A model generated the notes under the pieces. That model saw only the letters and a list, made by a program, of their open reading frames with translations, did no database searches and had not been told where the DNA came from. From Stigonema sp964246695 (lineage in GTDB: Bacteria > Cyanobacteriota > Cyanobacteriia > Cyanobacteriales > Nostocaceae), in assembly GCA_964246695.1 (NCBI GenBank), contig CAXTSI010000346.1:1-10340 (forward strand): a DNA stretch of 10,340 nt, given 5' to 3'. Of this stretch, positions 1 to 6,587 are shown piece after piece; within the stretch, counting starts at the first letter, position 1, and every line of letters begins with the position of its first letter. The translations under genes and the position numbers were made by a program.

Positions 1-54
1 AGTTGTTAGTTGTTAGTTGTTAGTTGTTAGTTGTTAGTTGTTAGTTGTTAGTTG
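1..54. repeat. Heptanucleotide tandem repeat (AGTTGTT)n
   Basis: Seven perfect AGTTGTT units plus five bases, starting at the window edge, so the array may continue outside. It is the same unit, in another phase, as the TTGTTAG/TTGTTGG array at 6459-6570. Short tandemly repeated repetitive sequences of 7 bp are typical of heterocystous cyanobacteria. No ORF of note crosses it. Confidence 0.95.
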
Positions 55-64
55 CTTTTTTACC

Positions 65-87
65 ATTAGCTATTAGCTATTAGCTAT
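65..87. repeat. Short heptamer repeat (ATTAGCT)3
   Basis: Three perfect ATTAGCT units plus two bases, ten bases after the AGTTGTT array. It is a second heptamer family and reads as noncoding spacer. Confidence 0.9.
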
Positions 88-92
88 GAGCA

Positions 93-164
93 GTCTTGTC
101 CTAAAGGACACGCTACGCCAAGACAAGAATTTCCCGCTATCCAACACGGAATGCTATCGCATTT
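93..164. repeat. Palindromic dispersed repeat downstream of the arnE-like gene
   Basis: Contains nested inverted repeats: outer arms TCTTGTC (94-100) and GACAAGA (122-128), an inner hairpin GTCC-TAAA-GGAC (98-109), and a second small hairpin AATGC-TATC-GCATT (151-164) touching the stop codon of the arnE-like gene. This type of short palindromic interspersed sequence is common in Nostocales. It may act as the 3' end structure of the minus-strand transcript, but there is no U-run, so a terminator call is not justified. Confidence 0.6.
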
Positions 165-553
165 TACACTTGTTTGCGACTCTTCAGCGGCAGCGCTACC
201 AAAAGAACTCCCAGAAAAATCAGTACAACTCCAACGACTCTCAGCTTCGTGATCGACTCATGAAAAAAGTAGTGCGATCCCAAAAGTATCCCAACATAAT
301 TTAAGCTGGTGAGGGGATAGGCAATACTTAGTTTGACAGAGCGCAGGGCAAATATCCAATTTACTATTCCTAAACTATAAATAGTCAGAGCGATGAATAA
401 TTGTTGAAAAAATGACCATGTAAACAATCCCTGACCTGTTCCACTCATAGTATGTTTCAACAACAATTGTCCAACAATGCCAAACCCGATACTGACAAAC
501 AAAGCTGTATATGAAATTAATTTCAGTCGGTGACTTAACGATTCAGAGTTCAT
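164..553 (-). CDS. ArnE/ArnF-like four-helix EamA/SMR-fold membrane protein
   Basis: A 129-residue protein with four hydrophobic segments at about residues 11-33, 46-70, 76-98 and 104-122 and short polar ends, the size of a small multidrug-resistance-fold subunit. The TM1 motif GIVGQLLLKH and the TM3 stretch SIAYPLTSLNYV followed by HES resemble ArnE/ArnF, the subunits that flip undecaprenyl-phosphate-linked aminoarabinose. The membrane-embedded glutamate in TM1 of EmrE-type drug pumps is not evident, so a drug/proton antiporter is less likely. It lies 143 bp downstream of the wbpE-like gene on the same strand, so a role in moving a lipid-linked sugar across the inner membrane is a reasonable inference. 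The substrate is unknown. The ATG at 553 is preceded by GGGAA. Such proteins often work as dimers or heterodimers, but no partner gene is seen here. Confidence 0.8.
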   Translation of the reverse strand: MNSESLSHRLKLISYTALFVSIGFGIVGQLLLKHTMSGTGQGLFTWSFFQQLFIALTIYSLGIVNWIFALRSVKLSIAYPLTSLNYVGILLGSHYFFHESITKLRVVGVVLIFLGVLLVALPLKSRKQV

Positions 554-622
554 CAGTTCCCAGAAAAAATCAGTAAATATATAGTCTGACTATCAGAATC
601 CTATTTGATTTTTGAAATATAT

Positions 623-675
623 GTAGGTAGGGCGTCGCCCAGAACCAGGATGTGGTAAGCTCTAGCCCTGCCTAC
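623..675. repeat. Inverted repeat between the wbpE-like and arnE-like genes
   Basis: Arms GTAGGTAGGGC (623-633) and GCCCTGCCTAC (665-675) pair at 10 of 11 positions. A smaller palindrome GGCGTCGCC sits at 631-639. It resembles the GTAGGG...CCCTAC class of dispersed cyanobacterial repeats. It lies between the last wbp-like gene and the arnE-like gene and might attenuate or process a shared transcript. Confidence 0.7.
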
Positions 676-696
676 TTAAAATTTTTCATGAATGAT

Positions 697-1956
697 TTAG
701 CTATCCCGCCGTAAGCCTCCCACTGAATCCGGCGAGGACGGATCAGTGCGGCATTTTTCGGGGGAAACTTCCCCCGAAAAGATGCCTTGGCGAGATATAA
801 GGCGCGGCGGTGAGGAATTGACATCTTCAGGTGTTTGTTCGCGTACTGCTTGGCTTAAAGACTCAATGACTGCAAGTTGTGCGCTTTGAGTAAGTTCGGG
901 AAACATCGGTAAAGATAAAACTTGTTGGCTCAATTTTTCACTGATTGGTAGTGTCCCCAAAGCATAACCTAAGTTAGCATGTACATGCTGTAAGTGCAGC
1001 GGAATTGGGTAGTACACCATCGTGCCCACCCCAAGGGACTTCAGGATTTTTTGCACCCGATCTCTTTGTCCGTCTAAAACCCGGATTGTAAACTGATTCC
1101 AGACTGACTTGCTTTGTGGTACTTGTGTGGGTAAAACAATGCCACCGACATCAGTCAGTTGATGGATGTAATCATCAGCGATCACCGCGCGGGCAGCATT
1201 CCATTGTTCAAGATATGGCAGTTTAACTAACAGAACTGCTGCTTGCAAAGTGTCTAAGCGGCTGTTGAGTCCGAGTTCTGAGTGCTGATACTTAACTTTG
1301 CCACCATGTCGGCGTAAATACTCCACACGTTCTGCCAGATCTTGATCGTTAGTAGCAATTGCGCCACCATCTCCAAAACAACCTAAATTTTTTGTGGGGA
1401 AAAAGCTAAAACATCCAACTGAACCAATTGTGCCAATCTTTTGTCCGCACCACATAGATCCGGTGGCTTGCGCACAATCTTCAATTACTTTCAAATTAAA
1501 GTCACGCGCAATTGCCATAATTGCGGTCATGTCAGTGGGACGCCCGTACAAATGCACTGGCATAATCGCCTTAGTGCGTTCCGTAATTTTAGCCGCAATT
1601 AAGTTGGGATCTAGATTGTAGGTATTTAAATCCACATCGACGAACACAGGAGTTGCACCCACCATGCCAATCGCTTCGGTGGTAGCAATAAAAGAGAAAG
1701 GTGTGGTAATTACCTCATCCCCCGGACCAATTTTTAAAGCTCTCAAAGCTAAATGTAATGCATCAGTGCCGGAATTACAACTGATGACTTGGTTGCAACC
1801 TAAATATTGAGCAAACTGTGCTTCAAATTCCTGAACTTGAGGACCCATAATATAGCGTCCACCAGCCATGACAGCACAGACATTTTTTTCAATTTCAGAT
1901 GCGATCGCTTGATATTGAATCGTGGCATCAAAAGGTGGAATGTTCACACTCGTCAT
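697..1956 (-). CDS. wbpE: DegT/DnrJ/EryC1/StrS sugar aminotransferase, WbpE-like
   Basis: A PLP-dependent nucleotide-sugar aminotransferase. By homology and context it converts UDP-3-keto-GlcNAcA plus glutamate to UDP-2-acetamido-3-amino-2,3-dideoxy-glucuronate plus 2-oxoglutarate, in the cytoplasm. Visible family motifs are NSGTDALHLAL (61-71, cofactor phosphate site), EDCAQA (159-164, the Asp facing the pyridine nitrogen) and FSFFPTKNLGCFGDGG (183-198), in which K189 is the likely Schiff-base lysine. YYPIPLHLQ near 315 is also typical. The catalytic domain ends near residue 374. The last 45 or so residues are Ser/Pro/Arg-rich and are encoded by a palindromic repeat, so the 419-residue length exceeds the usual 360-375. 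The ATG overlaps the TGA of the upstream acetyltransferase gene (ATGA), indicating translational coupling. The symbol is given by analogy with Pseudomonas; the exact substrate is inferred. Confidence 0.9.
   Translation of the reverse strand: MTSVNIPPFDATIQYQAIASEIEKNVCAVMAGGRYIMGPQVQEFEAQFAQYLGCNQVISCNSGTDALHLALRALKIGPGDEVITTPFSFIATTEAIGMVGATPVFVDVDLNTYNLDPNLIAAKITERTKAIMPVHLYGRPTDMTAIMAIARDFNLKVIEDCAQATGSMWCGQKIGTIGSVGCFSFFPTKNLGCFGDGGAIATNDQDLAERVEYLRRHGGKVKYQHSELGLNSRLDTLQAAVLLVKLPYLEQWNAARAVIADDYIHQLTDVGGIVLPTQVPQSKSVWNQFTIRVLDGQRDRVQKILKSLGVGTMVYYPIPLHLQHVHANLGYALGTLPISEKLSQQVLSLPMFPELTQSAQLAVIESLSQAVREQTPEDVNSSPPRLISRQGIFSGEVSPEKCRTDPSSPDSVGGLRRDS
700..813. repeat. Palindromic dispersed repeat forming the 3' end of the wbpE-like gene
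   Basis: Two stem-loops lie back to back. At 721-748, arms CACTGAATCCG and CGGATCAGTG pair with one bulged base. At 751-785, TTTTCGGGGGAA pairs perfectly with TTCCCCCGAAAA across a 2-nt loop, extended by GCAT/ATGC around one bulge. The minus-strand reading frame runs through the element, encoding the Ser/Pro-rich tail and stopping just beyond it. I recall the same peptide pattern (SGEVSPE..RTDPSS) as a recurrent translated repeat in Nostoc genomes; that is memory, not a search. The edges are approximate. Confidence 0.75.
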
Positions 1957-2561
1957 TCAATTCTAATAATTTTCGAGTCGCTACAATATTCATACTGTCG
2001 TGAACACGCTTGACAAACAGTTTTGCGTTCAAATTTTTCTAGCCGGAAACCACACTCACACATCCAACCTTGAAGCGTGGCGGGATTCCCATAATAGAGT
2101 GCGTAATCAGGAACATCTTTGGTGACCGTCGCACCCGCACCGATAAATGCATAACGCCCGATGGTATGACCACAAACAATTGTGGCATTTGCACCAATTG
2201 TAGCTCCCTGAGATACGAGAGTTACTAAATAATCATCTATTGTATTGCGAGCAAAAGCCGAACGCGGGGTTTTAATATTTGTGAATACACAGGACGGACC
2301 ACAAAAAACATCATCTTCTAACACCACCCCGGCATAGATCGAGACGTTATTTTGGATTTTCACATTCCGCCCGATTTTTACCCCAGCCGCCACAAATACA
2401 TTCTGTCCTATTTTACAATTTTCCCCAATGATGACATCAGGCATAATATGGCTAAAGTGCCAGATTTGAGTTCCGGAACCAATAGTACAGGGCTGATCTA
2501 CATAAGCTGATTCATGTACAAAATACTCGGACTTTTGGTCTTGAGAATTAGTTATGGACAA
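1953..2561 (-). CDS. wbpD: Left-handed beta-helix sugar N-acetyltransferase, WbpD-like
   Basis: A hexapeptide-repeat acetyltransferase of 202 residues. By homology it transfers acetyl from acetyl-CoA to the 3-amino group of UDP-GlcNAc3NA, giving UDP-2,3-diacetamido-2,3-dideoxy-glucuronate. Hexapeptide turns are seen from about residue 25 to 150, e.g. IIGENCKIGQNVFVAAGVKI and ATIGANATIVCGHTIG, ending in GAGATVTKDVPDYALYYGNP, a signature of the WbpD/WlbB group. Two cysteine pairs follow, CEC (168-170) and CQAC (183-186), suggesting a small metal-binding knuckle. The start is TTG, since the first in-frame ATG is at codon 40, inside the helix. The TTG has a near-perfect Shine-Dalgarno six bases upstream. 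The gene overlaps the end of the wbpB-like gene by 14 bp and the start of the wbpE-like gene by 4 bp. Functional trimers are expected from the family. Confidence 0.9.
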   Translation of the reverse strand: MSITNSQDQKSEYFVHESAYVDQPCTIGSGTQIWHFSHIMPDVIIGENCKIGQNVFVAAGVKIGRNVKIQNNVSIYAGVVLEDDVFCGPSCVFTNIKTPRSAFARNTIDDYLVTLVSQGATIGANATIVCGHTIGRYAFIGAGATVTKDVPDYALYYGNPATLQGWMCECGFRLEKFERKTVCQACSRQYEYCSDSKIIRIE

Positions 2562-3558
2562 CTGGCGCCTCCTTTAAATAAACAATCTGACCAAGATTCT
2601 CAAGGGATACTTGAGCACTATCTAAAACTCTCAAAACATCAATACCATTTTTTAGAGAGGTTCGGGGCGTTTGTCTAGTTTGAACGCATCTGAGAAAATG
2701 TTCGCATTCTAACTTGAGTGGTTCTCCAGCATCTATGGTCATCACTGTTTGGGCAGTTTTTTTCAGGACAGTCATACCATCCACCTCTGATGCTGAGTGT
2801 GAGTACAATGTCAGTTTGGCATCCACACTCACATCATCAAAAACCAGCGTTCCTGATTCTCCAACTACCACCAGCCGATGTTCTTTAAAAGGATGTAGCC
2901 AACTCACAAAAATATGAGCATTGATCCGATCTGAAAAACAGAGATTCACAGTGCAAAAGTCGGAATTCTTACCCAAGTAAGCACTGCCTACCGCTTGTAC
3001 AGATGTTGGCAGTCTGCCCACAAACCCGAGAATCGAACTGATATCATGAGGAGCAAAACTCCAAAGCACATTTTCTTCGGTTCGGACTTTACCTAAACTT
3101 AAGCGATTTGAATAAAGATATCGTAGCTGACCAATTTTTCCGGATGCAACTATGGCGCGAAGTTTGACTAAAGCCGGGTGATACTCCAACAAATGTCCCA
3201 CCATCAGGATACAACCACTATTGGTAACTTTTTCACTGATTGTGAGTGCATCCGACAGCGTCAAAGCTAACGGCTTCTCCACAAACACATCTTTACCCGC
3301 CGCCAGGGTTTGGATCGCCAAACTTGCATGAGTTGCGGCTGGAGTTGCAATGACTACGGCTTGGACATCTGGTATGGACAATACTGATTGGAAATCAGTT
3401 ACGGTTTCTACACCATATTCTTTTTGGCATTTAGCTTGTGTTTCTAGGCTGGCATCACACACTACTCGCAGAACACCAAGCGAGGCAAAATTTCTCACTA
3501 AATTCTTGCCCCAGTACCCACAGCCAACTACTGCCACATATTTATCAAAGTCAGGCAT
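2548..3558 (-). CDS. wbpB: Gfo/Idh/MocA-family sugar dehydrogenase, WbpB-like
   Basis: An NAD(P)-dependent oxidoreductase of 336 residues, the usual length of the family. In the WbpA-B-E-D pathway this enzyme oxidises C3 of UDP-GlcNAcA to the 3-keto sugar; WbpB is known to recycle its own NADH by reducing 2-oxoglutarate, which WbpE regenerates. The N-terminal Rossmann motif VVGCGYWGKN (10-19) is followed by VVIATPAATH (68-77) and the EKP signature (94-96). GHLLEYHP (121-128) and PHDI (170-173, with the conserved histidine of the family's active site) follow in the C-terminal alpha/beta domain. The ATG at 3558 lies 24 bp after the stop of the wbpA-like gene, with only a weak ribosome site (CTGGAA). 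It overlaps the next gene by 14 bp. Confidence 0.9.
   Translation of the reverse strand: MPDFDKYVAVVGCGYWGKNLVRNFASLGVLRVVCDASLETQAKCQKEYGVETVTDFQSVLSIPDVQAVVIATPAATHASLAIQTLAAGKDVFVEKPLALTLSDALTISEKVTNSGCILMVGHLLEYHPALVKLRAIVASGKIGQLRYLYSNRLSLGKVRTEENVLWSFAPHDISSILGFVGRLPTSVQAVGSAYLGKNSDFCTVNLCFSDRINAHIFVSWLHPFKEHRLVVVGESGTLVFDDVSVDAKLTLYSHSASEVDGMTVLKKTAQTVMTIDAGEPLKLECEHFLRCVQTRQTPRTSLKNGIDVLRVLDSAQVSLENLGQIVYLKEAPVVHN
2568..2575 (-). promoter_or_regulatory. Ribosome binding site that fixes a TTG start (wbpD-like gene)
   Basis: On the minus strand AAAGGAGG is followed by six bases (CGCCAG) and then TTG at 2561-2559. It is the strongest Shine-Dalgarno in the operon and lies inside the last codons of the wbpB-like gene, so translation of the acetyltransferase can restart within that gene. 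Confidence 0.85.
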
Positions 3559-3582
3559 TTTAGTTCCAGAAGAAATTTGTAC

Positions 3583-4890
3583 TTAAGCAGCAATAGTGTT
3601 TACCGTTTTTAAGCCTCGAGAAGCTAACACATTCCTGGTATCTATAATTAGAGCGGAATATTCGGCAACTAATTTATAGTCTACATTGTCATGATCTGTG
3701 ACAATGATTACAGCATCAAATGACTGGATATTTTCTTTGGTCAACGGTAAAGATTTCAAGTTTATGTCTGGATAATGACGATGATTTGAACATGTTGGTG
3801 CATAGGGATCGTGATATTCAATATGTACTCCATGTTTTGATAAAGTGTCAATTATTTTTAATGAAGGACTTTCTCGTTGATCGTCCACGTTCTTTTTATA
3901 AGCTACTCCTAATATGAGGATGCGCGAGTTTTTTAAAGGTTTACTGTGTTCGTTCAATGAGAAAATTAACTTTTCTATAACATAATTAGGCATGAAAGCA
4001 TTCACTTCACCTGCCAACTCAATAAATCGCAAAGGTACATCATATTCGCGAGCTTTCCACGTTAAATAGAATGGATCTATTGGTATACAATGTCCCCCCC
4101 ATCCGGGTCCCGGATAAAATGCTTGAAACCCAAATGGTTTGGTTTTCGCGGCTGCAATCACTTCCCAGATATCTATGCCCATTTTTTGGAAGAGAATTTT
4201 TAATTCATTTACCAGGGCAATATTGACGGCGCGGTAAATATTTTCTAAGATTTTTGTGGCTTCTGCTGTTTGAGTTGAAGAAACTGGGATGGTGGTGTTA
4301 ATAATTTGGTTGTAGAGTGTTTGGACCAGTGACAGACACATGGGCGTGATTCCTCCAACTACTTTTGGTACGTTCACCAAACAATAGTTTTCATTCGCTG
4401 GATCTTCCCGTTCTGGTGAGTATGCTAGGGAAAATTCTGAGCCTACTATTAAACCAGTTCTTTCGAGAATTGGTAGCATGACCTCCGATGTTGTCCCTGG
4501 ATAAGTCGTGCTTTCTAATACCACAAGCTGTCCGATTTTTAAGCTTGTAGCAATTGCATCAGCCGTGTCGATCACATATGTTAAATCTGGCTCTCTGTGG
4601 ATGTCAAGCGGGGTTGGCACGCAAATAATTATCACATCCACTTCCCTCAGCCGGGTCAGATCTGATGTGACTGATATCAGATCGTTCTTTAAATTCTCTG
4701 AGTCAATATGTTTGATATATGAATGACCCTGTTGAATCTGATTAATCTTGTGTTGATCGATATCAAATCCCAGCACTTTATAGCCTTTAGTCGCAAAAGC
4801 TACTAATATTGGTAATCCTACATATCCGAGTCCAATAATCCCAATTTTTGCACTTTTGTTCTCGATTTTTTCCGGGAGTTCTTTTAGCAT
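3583..4890 (-). CDS. wbpA: UDP-N-acetylglucosamine 6-dehydrogenase, WbpA-like nucleotide-sugar dehydrogenase
   Basis: First gene of the operon. The family oxidises C6 of UDP-HexNAc in two NAD-dependent steps to UDP-HexNAcA, in the cytoplasm. Its 435 residues match the 436 or so of WbpA. Seen are IGIIGLGYVGLPIL (16-29, NAD-binding loop), GFDID (41-45), ESTTYPGTT (126-134), AEATKILENIYRAVNIALVNE (starting at 209, with the conserved lysine K213) and WGGHCIPIDP (264-273), where C268 is the catalytic cysteine. The C-terminal domain carries ILGVAYKKNVDDQRESP, another family signature. UDP-GlcNAc rather than UDP-glucose is inferred from the three downstream genes, which make sense only for the WbpA route. 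The ATG at 4890 has GAGGGG nine bases upstream. A 14-bp palindrome lies about 45 bp upstream of the start. Confidence 0.93.
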   Translation of the reverse strand: MLKELPEKIENKSAKIGIIGLGYVGLPILVAFATKGYKVLGFDIDQHKINQIQQGHSYIKHIDSENLKNDLISVTSDLTRLREVDVIIICVPTPLDIHREPDLTYVIDTADAIATSLKIGQLVVLESTTYPGTTSEVMLPILERTGLIVGSEFSLAYSPEREDPANENYCLVNVPKVVGGITPMCLSLVQTLYNQIINTTIPVSSTQTAEATKILENIYRAVNIALVNELKILFQKMGIDIWEVIAAAKTKPFGFQAFYPGPGWGGHCIPIDPFYLTWKAREYDVPLRFIELAGEVNAFMPNYVIEKLIFSLNEHSKPLKNSRILILGVAYKKNVDDQRESPSLKIIDTLSKHGVHIEYHDPYAPTCSNHRHYPDINLKSLPLTKENIQSFDAVIIVTDHDNVDYKLVAEYSALIIDTRNVLASRGLKTVNTIAA

Positions 4891-4934
4891 ATTTTATTAC
4901 CCCTCTTCGGGCGACTCTCAACACAGTTATGGAA

Positions 4935-4948
4935 GCAACTTAAGTTGC
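4935..4948. promoter_or_regulatory. Palindrome upstream of the wbp-like operon, possible operator
   Basis: GCAACTTAAGTTGC is a perfect 14-bp palindrome, 44 bp upstream of the wbpA-like ATG. Its size and place suit a dimeric repressor or activator. No convincing -35/-10 pair could be assigned around it, so the role is a guess. Confidence 0.35.
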
Positions 4949-5102
4949 AAAGATGTCAGTCAGTTTTGCACAAAATACAGTTTATTGTTTGGTAGAAATC
5001 GGGTAACTAAGGGCGTAGGTTCTATAAGGAATTCAACCAACTTTGATAGATTATTTCCAAGATTGCTGCTTCGTGCGTCCGGCTTTAATCATTACTCCAG
5101 CT

Positions 5103-5240
5103 TCAAGCAAATTCTTTGACTGAAGAATACTTTGAACGCACGTTATCTGCAATTCGACCTCCAGCATCAGTAAGTACGAAACCAGTATAGTGGAAGGTTA
5201 CGTCGGAAGGACTGAGATCAAAAAGACCGTCGAAGCCCAT
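5103..5240 (-). CDS. Doubtful 45-codon ORF, no recognised family
   Basis: A minus-strand ORF from ATG at 5240 to TGA at 5103. It starts MGFDGLFDLSPSDVTFHYTG and continues FVLTDAGGRI, a balanced composition unlike the junk frames around it. AGGA lies only one base before the ATG, so the ribosome site is poor. It is 213 bp upstream of the wbpA-like gene on the same strand. I recognise no domain. It could be a small hypothetical protein, the remnant of a larger gene, or chance. A second frame just upstream (ending GYGLRRSF) is also open, which would fit a frameshifted pseudogene. Confidence 0.22.
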   Translation of the reverse strand: MGFDGLFDLSPSDVTFHYTGFVLTDAGGRIADNVRSKYSSVKEFA

Positions 5241-5345
5241 ATCCTAAATCTTCAATGAAATATTCAATTATGGTCAAGAAAACTAAGTAGGTTGGGGAGA
5301 TTAAACAGTATTATGTAATAAAGTTTAAATTCACTTATAAGGCTT

Positions 5346-5431
5346 GTAGTTGCGATGAGTGTGCGTAACCCTTTGGGGATGCCGTTCGCGCAGCGTCTCC
5401 GCGATTGAGAAGGCGCTTACTGCGCAACTAC
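5346..5431. repeat. Dispersed palindromic repeat in the wbpA-rimM gap
   Basis: Flanking arms GTAGTTGCG (5346-5354) and CGCAACTAC (5423-5431) pair perfectly. The core CTTTGGGGATGCCGTTCGCG, then CAGCGTCTCCGCG, is GC-rich within AT-rich surroundings and resembles a repeat I recall as widespread in Nostoc and Anabaena genomes. No protein-coding content is seen. Confidence 0.75.
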
Positions 5432-5876
5432 GAACCAATGATGATTTATTTTTTCGACCTACTTATGTCTCTATTTTTTGTTTGAACTTATTGAGAGATA
5501 GTTAAAGCAGAATTTTTTTTCTTGAGTTTACTAATTGCCCTACAACAGTACAACTTTTTCAAACAACATTTTACGCTCTTCATAGACTCTTCATCCGAAA
5601 AAACTTGTGTTCAAATGAAATTATTTTCAACATAATTTGCCGGAGATTAGGCACGATAAAGACGTCAGCTTTTTTGTTGATTACAAATTTTTTACTGATT
5701 TTGATAACTTTACGTATTTTAGCTAACAATTTACTTTTGTTTAAAAAATAAATTGAATTATATTTAGGTAATTTTAAAATATTTTTTTTGGTATAAAATT
5801 ACGCTATGTGCGGCTGTCAAAAATACGGAAACACAAAGCAAACAGACGGTAAAAAACGGCACACAGAAAAGTCTGA
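5432..5876. other. AT-rich intergenic stretch with no gene seen
   Basis: Long T-runs and A-runs and no ORF with coding character on either strand. TATAAAAT at about 5791-5798 resembles a -10 element reading rightward, but no good -35 is found and the ORF that would follow runs antisense into rimM. I found no recognisable small RNA (for example no ACUCCUCACAC core of Yfr1). Confidence 0.6.
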
Positions 5877-5903
5877 CCAGAAAGGAAGACATCACCTTTC
5901 CGG
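5877..5903 (-). terminator. Weak hairpin at the 3' end of rimM
   Basis: Arms CCAGAAAGG (5877-5885) and CCTTTCCGG (5895-5903) pair at 8 of 9 positions around the rimM stop codon. On the minus strand the hairpin is followed by TCAGACTTTTCT and, further on, a run of six T. It is not a canonical terminator because the T-run is not adjacent. Confidence 0.3.
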
Positions 5904-6458
5904 AAGGGGGTGGATTAATCCTAGTGGTGGTGTAATTTCAATGCGACCAGCTTTCAAGTCTACTACTGGTGCGATCGCTTTCACAAAAGGAATCAAAACA
6001 GTCTTTGGGGATTTTGTATCCCTCTCGCCCTGTCGGTCATGCAGCTGCACTTCTAATAAATCATTACCCGCTGGGATGATATCTATCACTGTGCCTACAA
6101 GTTCGCCTGATTCCTGCATGAACACCAACATGCCAATTAAATCTAAGACGTGATATTCATCTTCTCCTAATTTCGGGCGATCGCTTTGGGGCACCATCAC
6201 CTTACAACCGCGCAACGCCTCCGCCTGGTTGCAATTTTCCACACCAGCTAACTTGATCGCATACAAGTTTTTCCCCTGAATGTAGCGTCCTGCCAGTAAT
6301 TTTATCGGTTGCGGTTCTGTCTCTCCAGGATGCAACAACCACCGGCGTCCAGGCACCTCAAACCGTTCGGGGAAATCCGTGTCAGGATAAACCCGCAATT
6401 CCCCATTTAATCCTTGAGGTGCGACAATCGTACCAACTTCTAGCCACTCATTAGTCAT
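5892..6458 (-). CDS. rimM: Ribosome maturation factor RimM
   Basis: RimM assists late 30S subunit maturation, binding ribosomal protein S19 and helping assemble the 3' (head) domain of 16S rRNA. The 188-residue protein shows the N-terminal RimM domain motif VGTIVAPQGLNGELRV (8-23) and, after the linker, EYHVLDLIG (101-109), the start of the PRC-barrel domain. GNDLLEV (131-137) and LIPFVKAIAPVVDLKAGRI (155-173) complete the barrel; these are standard RimM signatures. The ATG at 6458 fits the family N terminus. There is no Shine-Dalgarno, because the sequence immediately upstream is a TTGTTGG heptamer array. It lies 171 bp downstream of avtA on the same strand, so the two may share a transcript. 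The usual bacterial partners trmD, rpsP and rplS are not in the window. Confidence 0.95.
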   Translation of the reverse strand: MTNEWLEVGTIVAPQGLNGELRVYPDTDFPERFEVPGRRWLLHPGETEPQPIKLLAGRYIQGKNLYAIKLAGVENCNQAEALRGCKVMVPQSDRPKLGEDEYHVLDLIGMLVFMQESGELVGTVIDIIPAGNDLLEVQLHDRQGERDTKSPKTVLIPFVKAIAPVVDLKAGRIEITPPLGLIHPLPER

Positions 6459-6570
6459 TTGTTGGTTGTTGGTTGTTAGTTGTTAGTTGTTGGTTGTTAG
6501 TTGTTAGTTGTTGGTTGTTGGTTGTTAGTTGTTGGTTGTTGGTTGTTGGTTGTTAGTTGTTGGTTGTCAA
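6459..6570. repeat. Heptamer array (TTGTTGG/TTGTTAG)n abutting the rimM start
   Basis: Fifteen consecutive 7-bp units, each TTGTTGG or TTGTTAG, run from 6459 to 6563, followed by the degenerate TTGTCAA. The array begins at the base next to the rimM ATG, so on the minus strand the rimM leader is (CCAACAA/CTAACAA)n. The unit is the one seen at 1-54. The mixture of two variants in irregular order suggests slippage or unequal exchange. Confidence 0.95.
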
Positions 6571-6587
6571 TTGTTACCAGTCTGATC

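Noticed and set aside
1..87. Regular repeats that might suggest a CRISPR array
   Set aside because: Units are 7 bp, contiguous and without spacers. They are heptamer tandem repeats, as are 6459-6642.
86..304. Plus-strand 72-codon ORF starting in the ATTAGCT repeat
   Set aside because: It starts in repeat DNA and is antisense to the well-supported arnE-like gene; its peptide is low-complexity.
5806..6153. Plus-strand ORF starting MCGCQKYG, metallothionein-like at first sight, with a TATAAAAT box nearby
   Set aside because: Most of it is antisense to rimM, the rest is basic low-complexity sequence with only two early cysteines, and there is no ribosome site.
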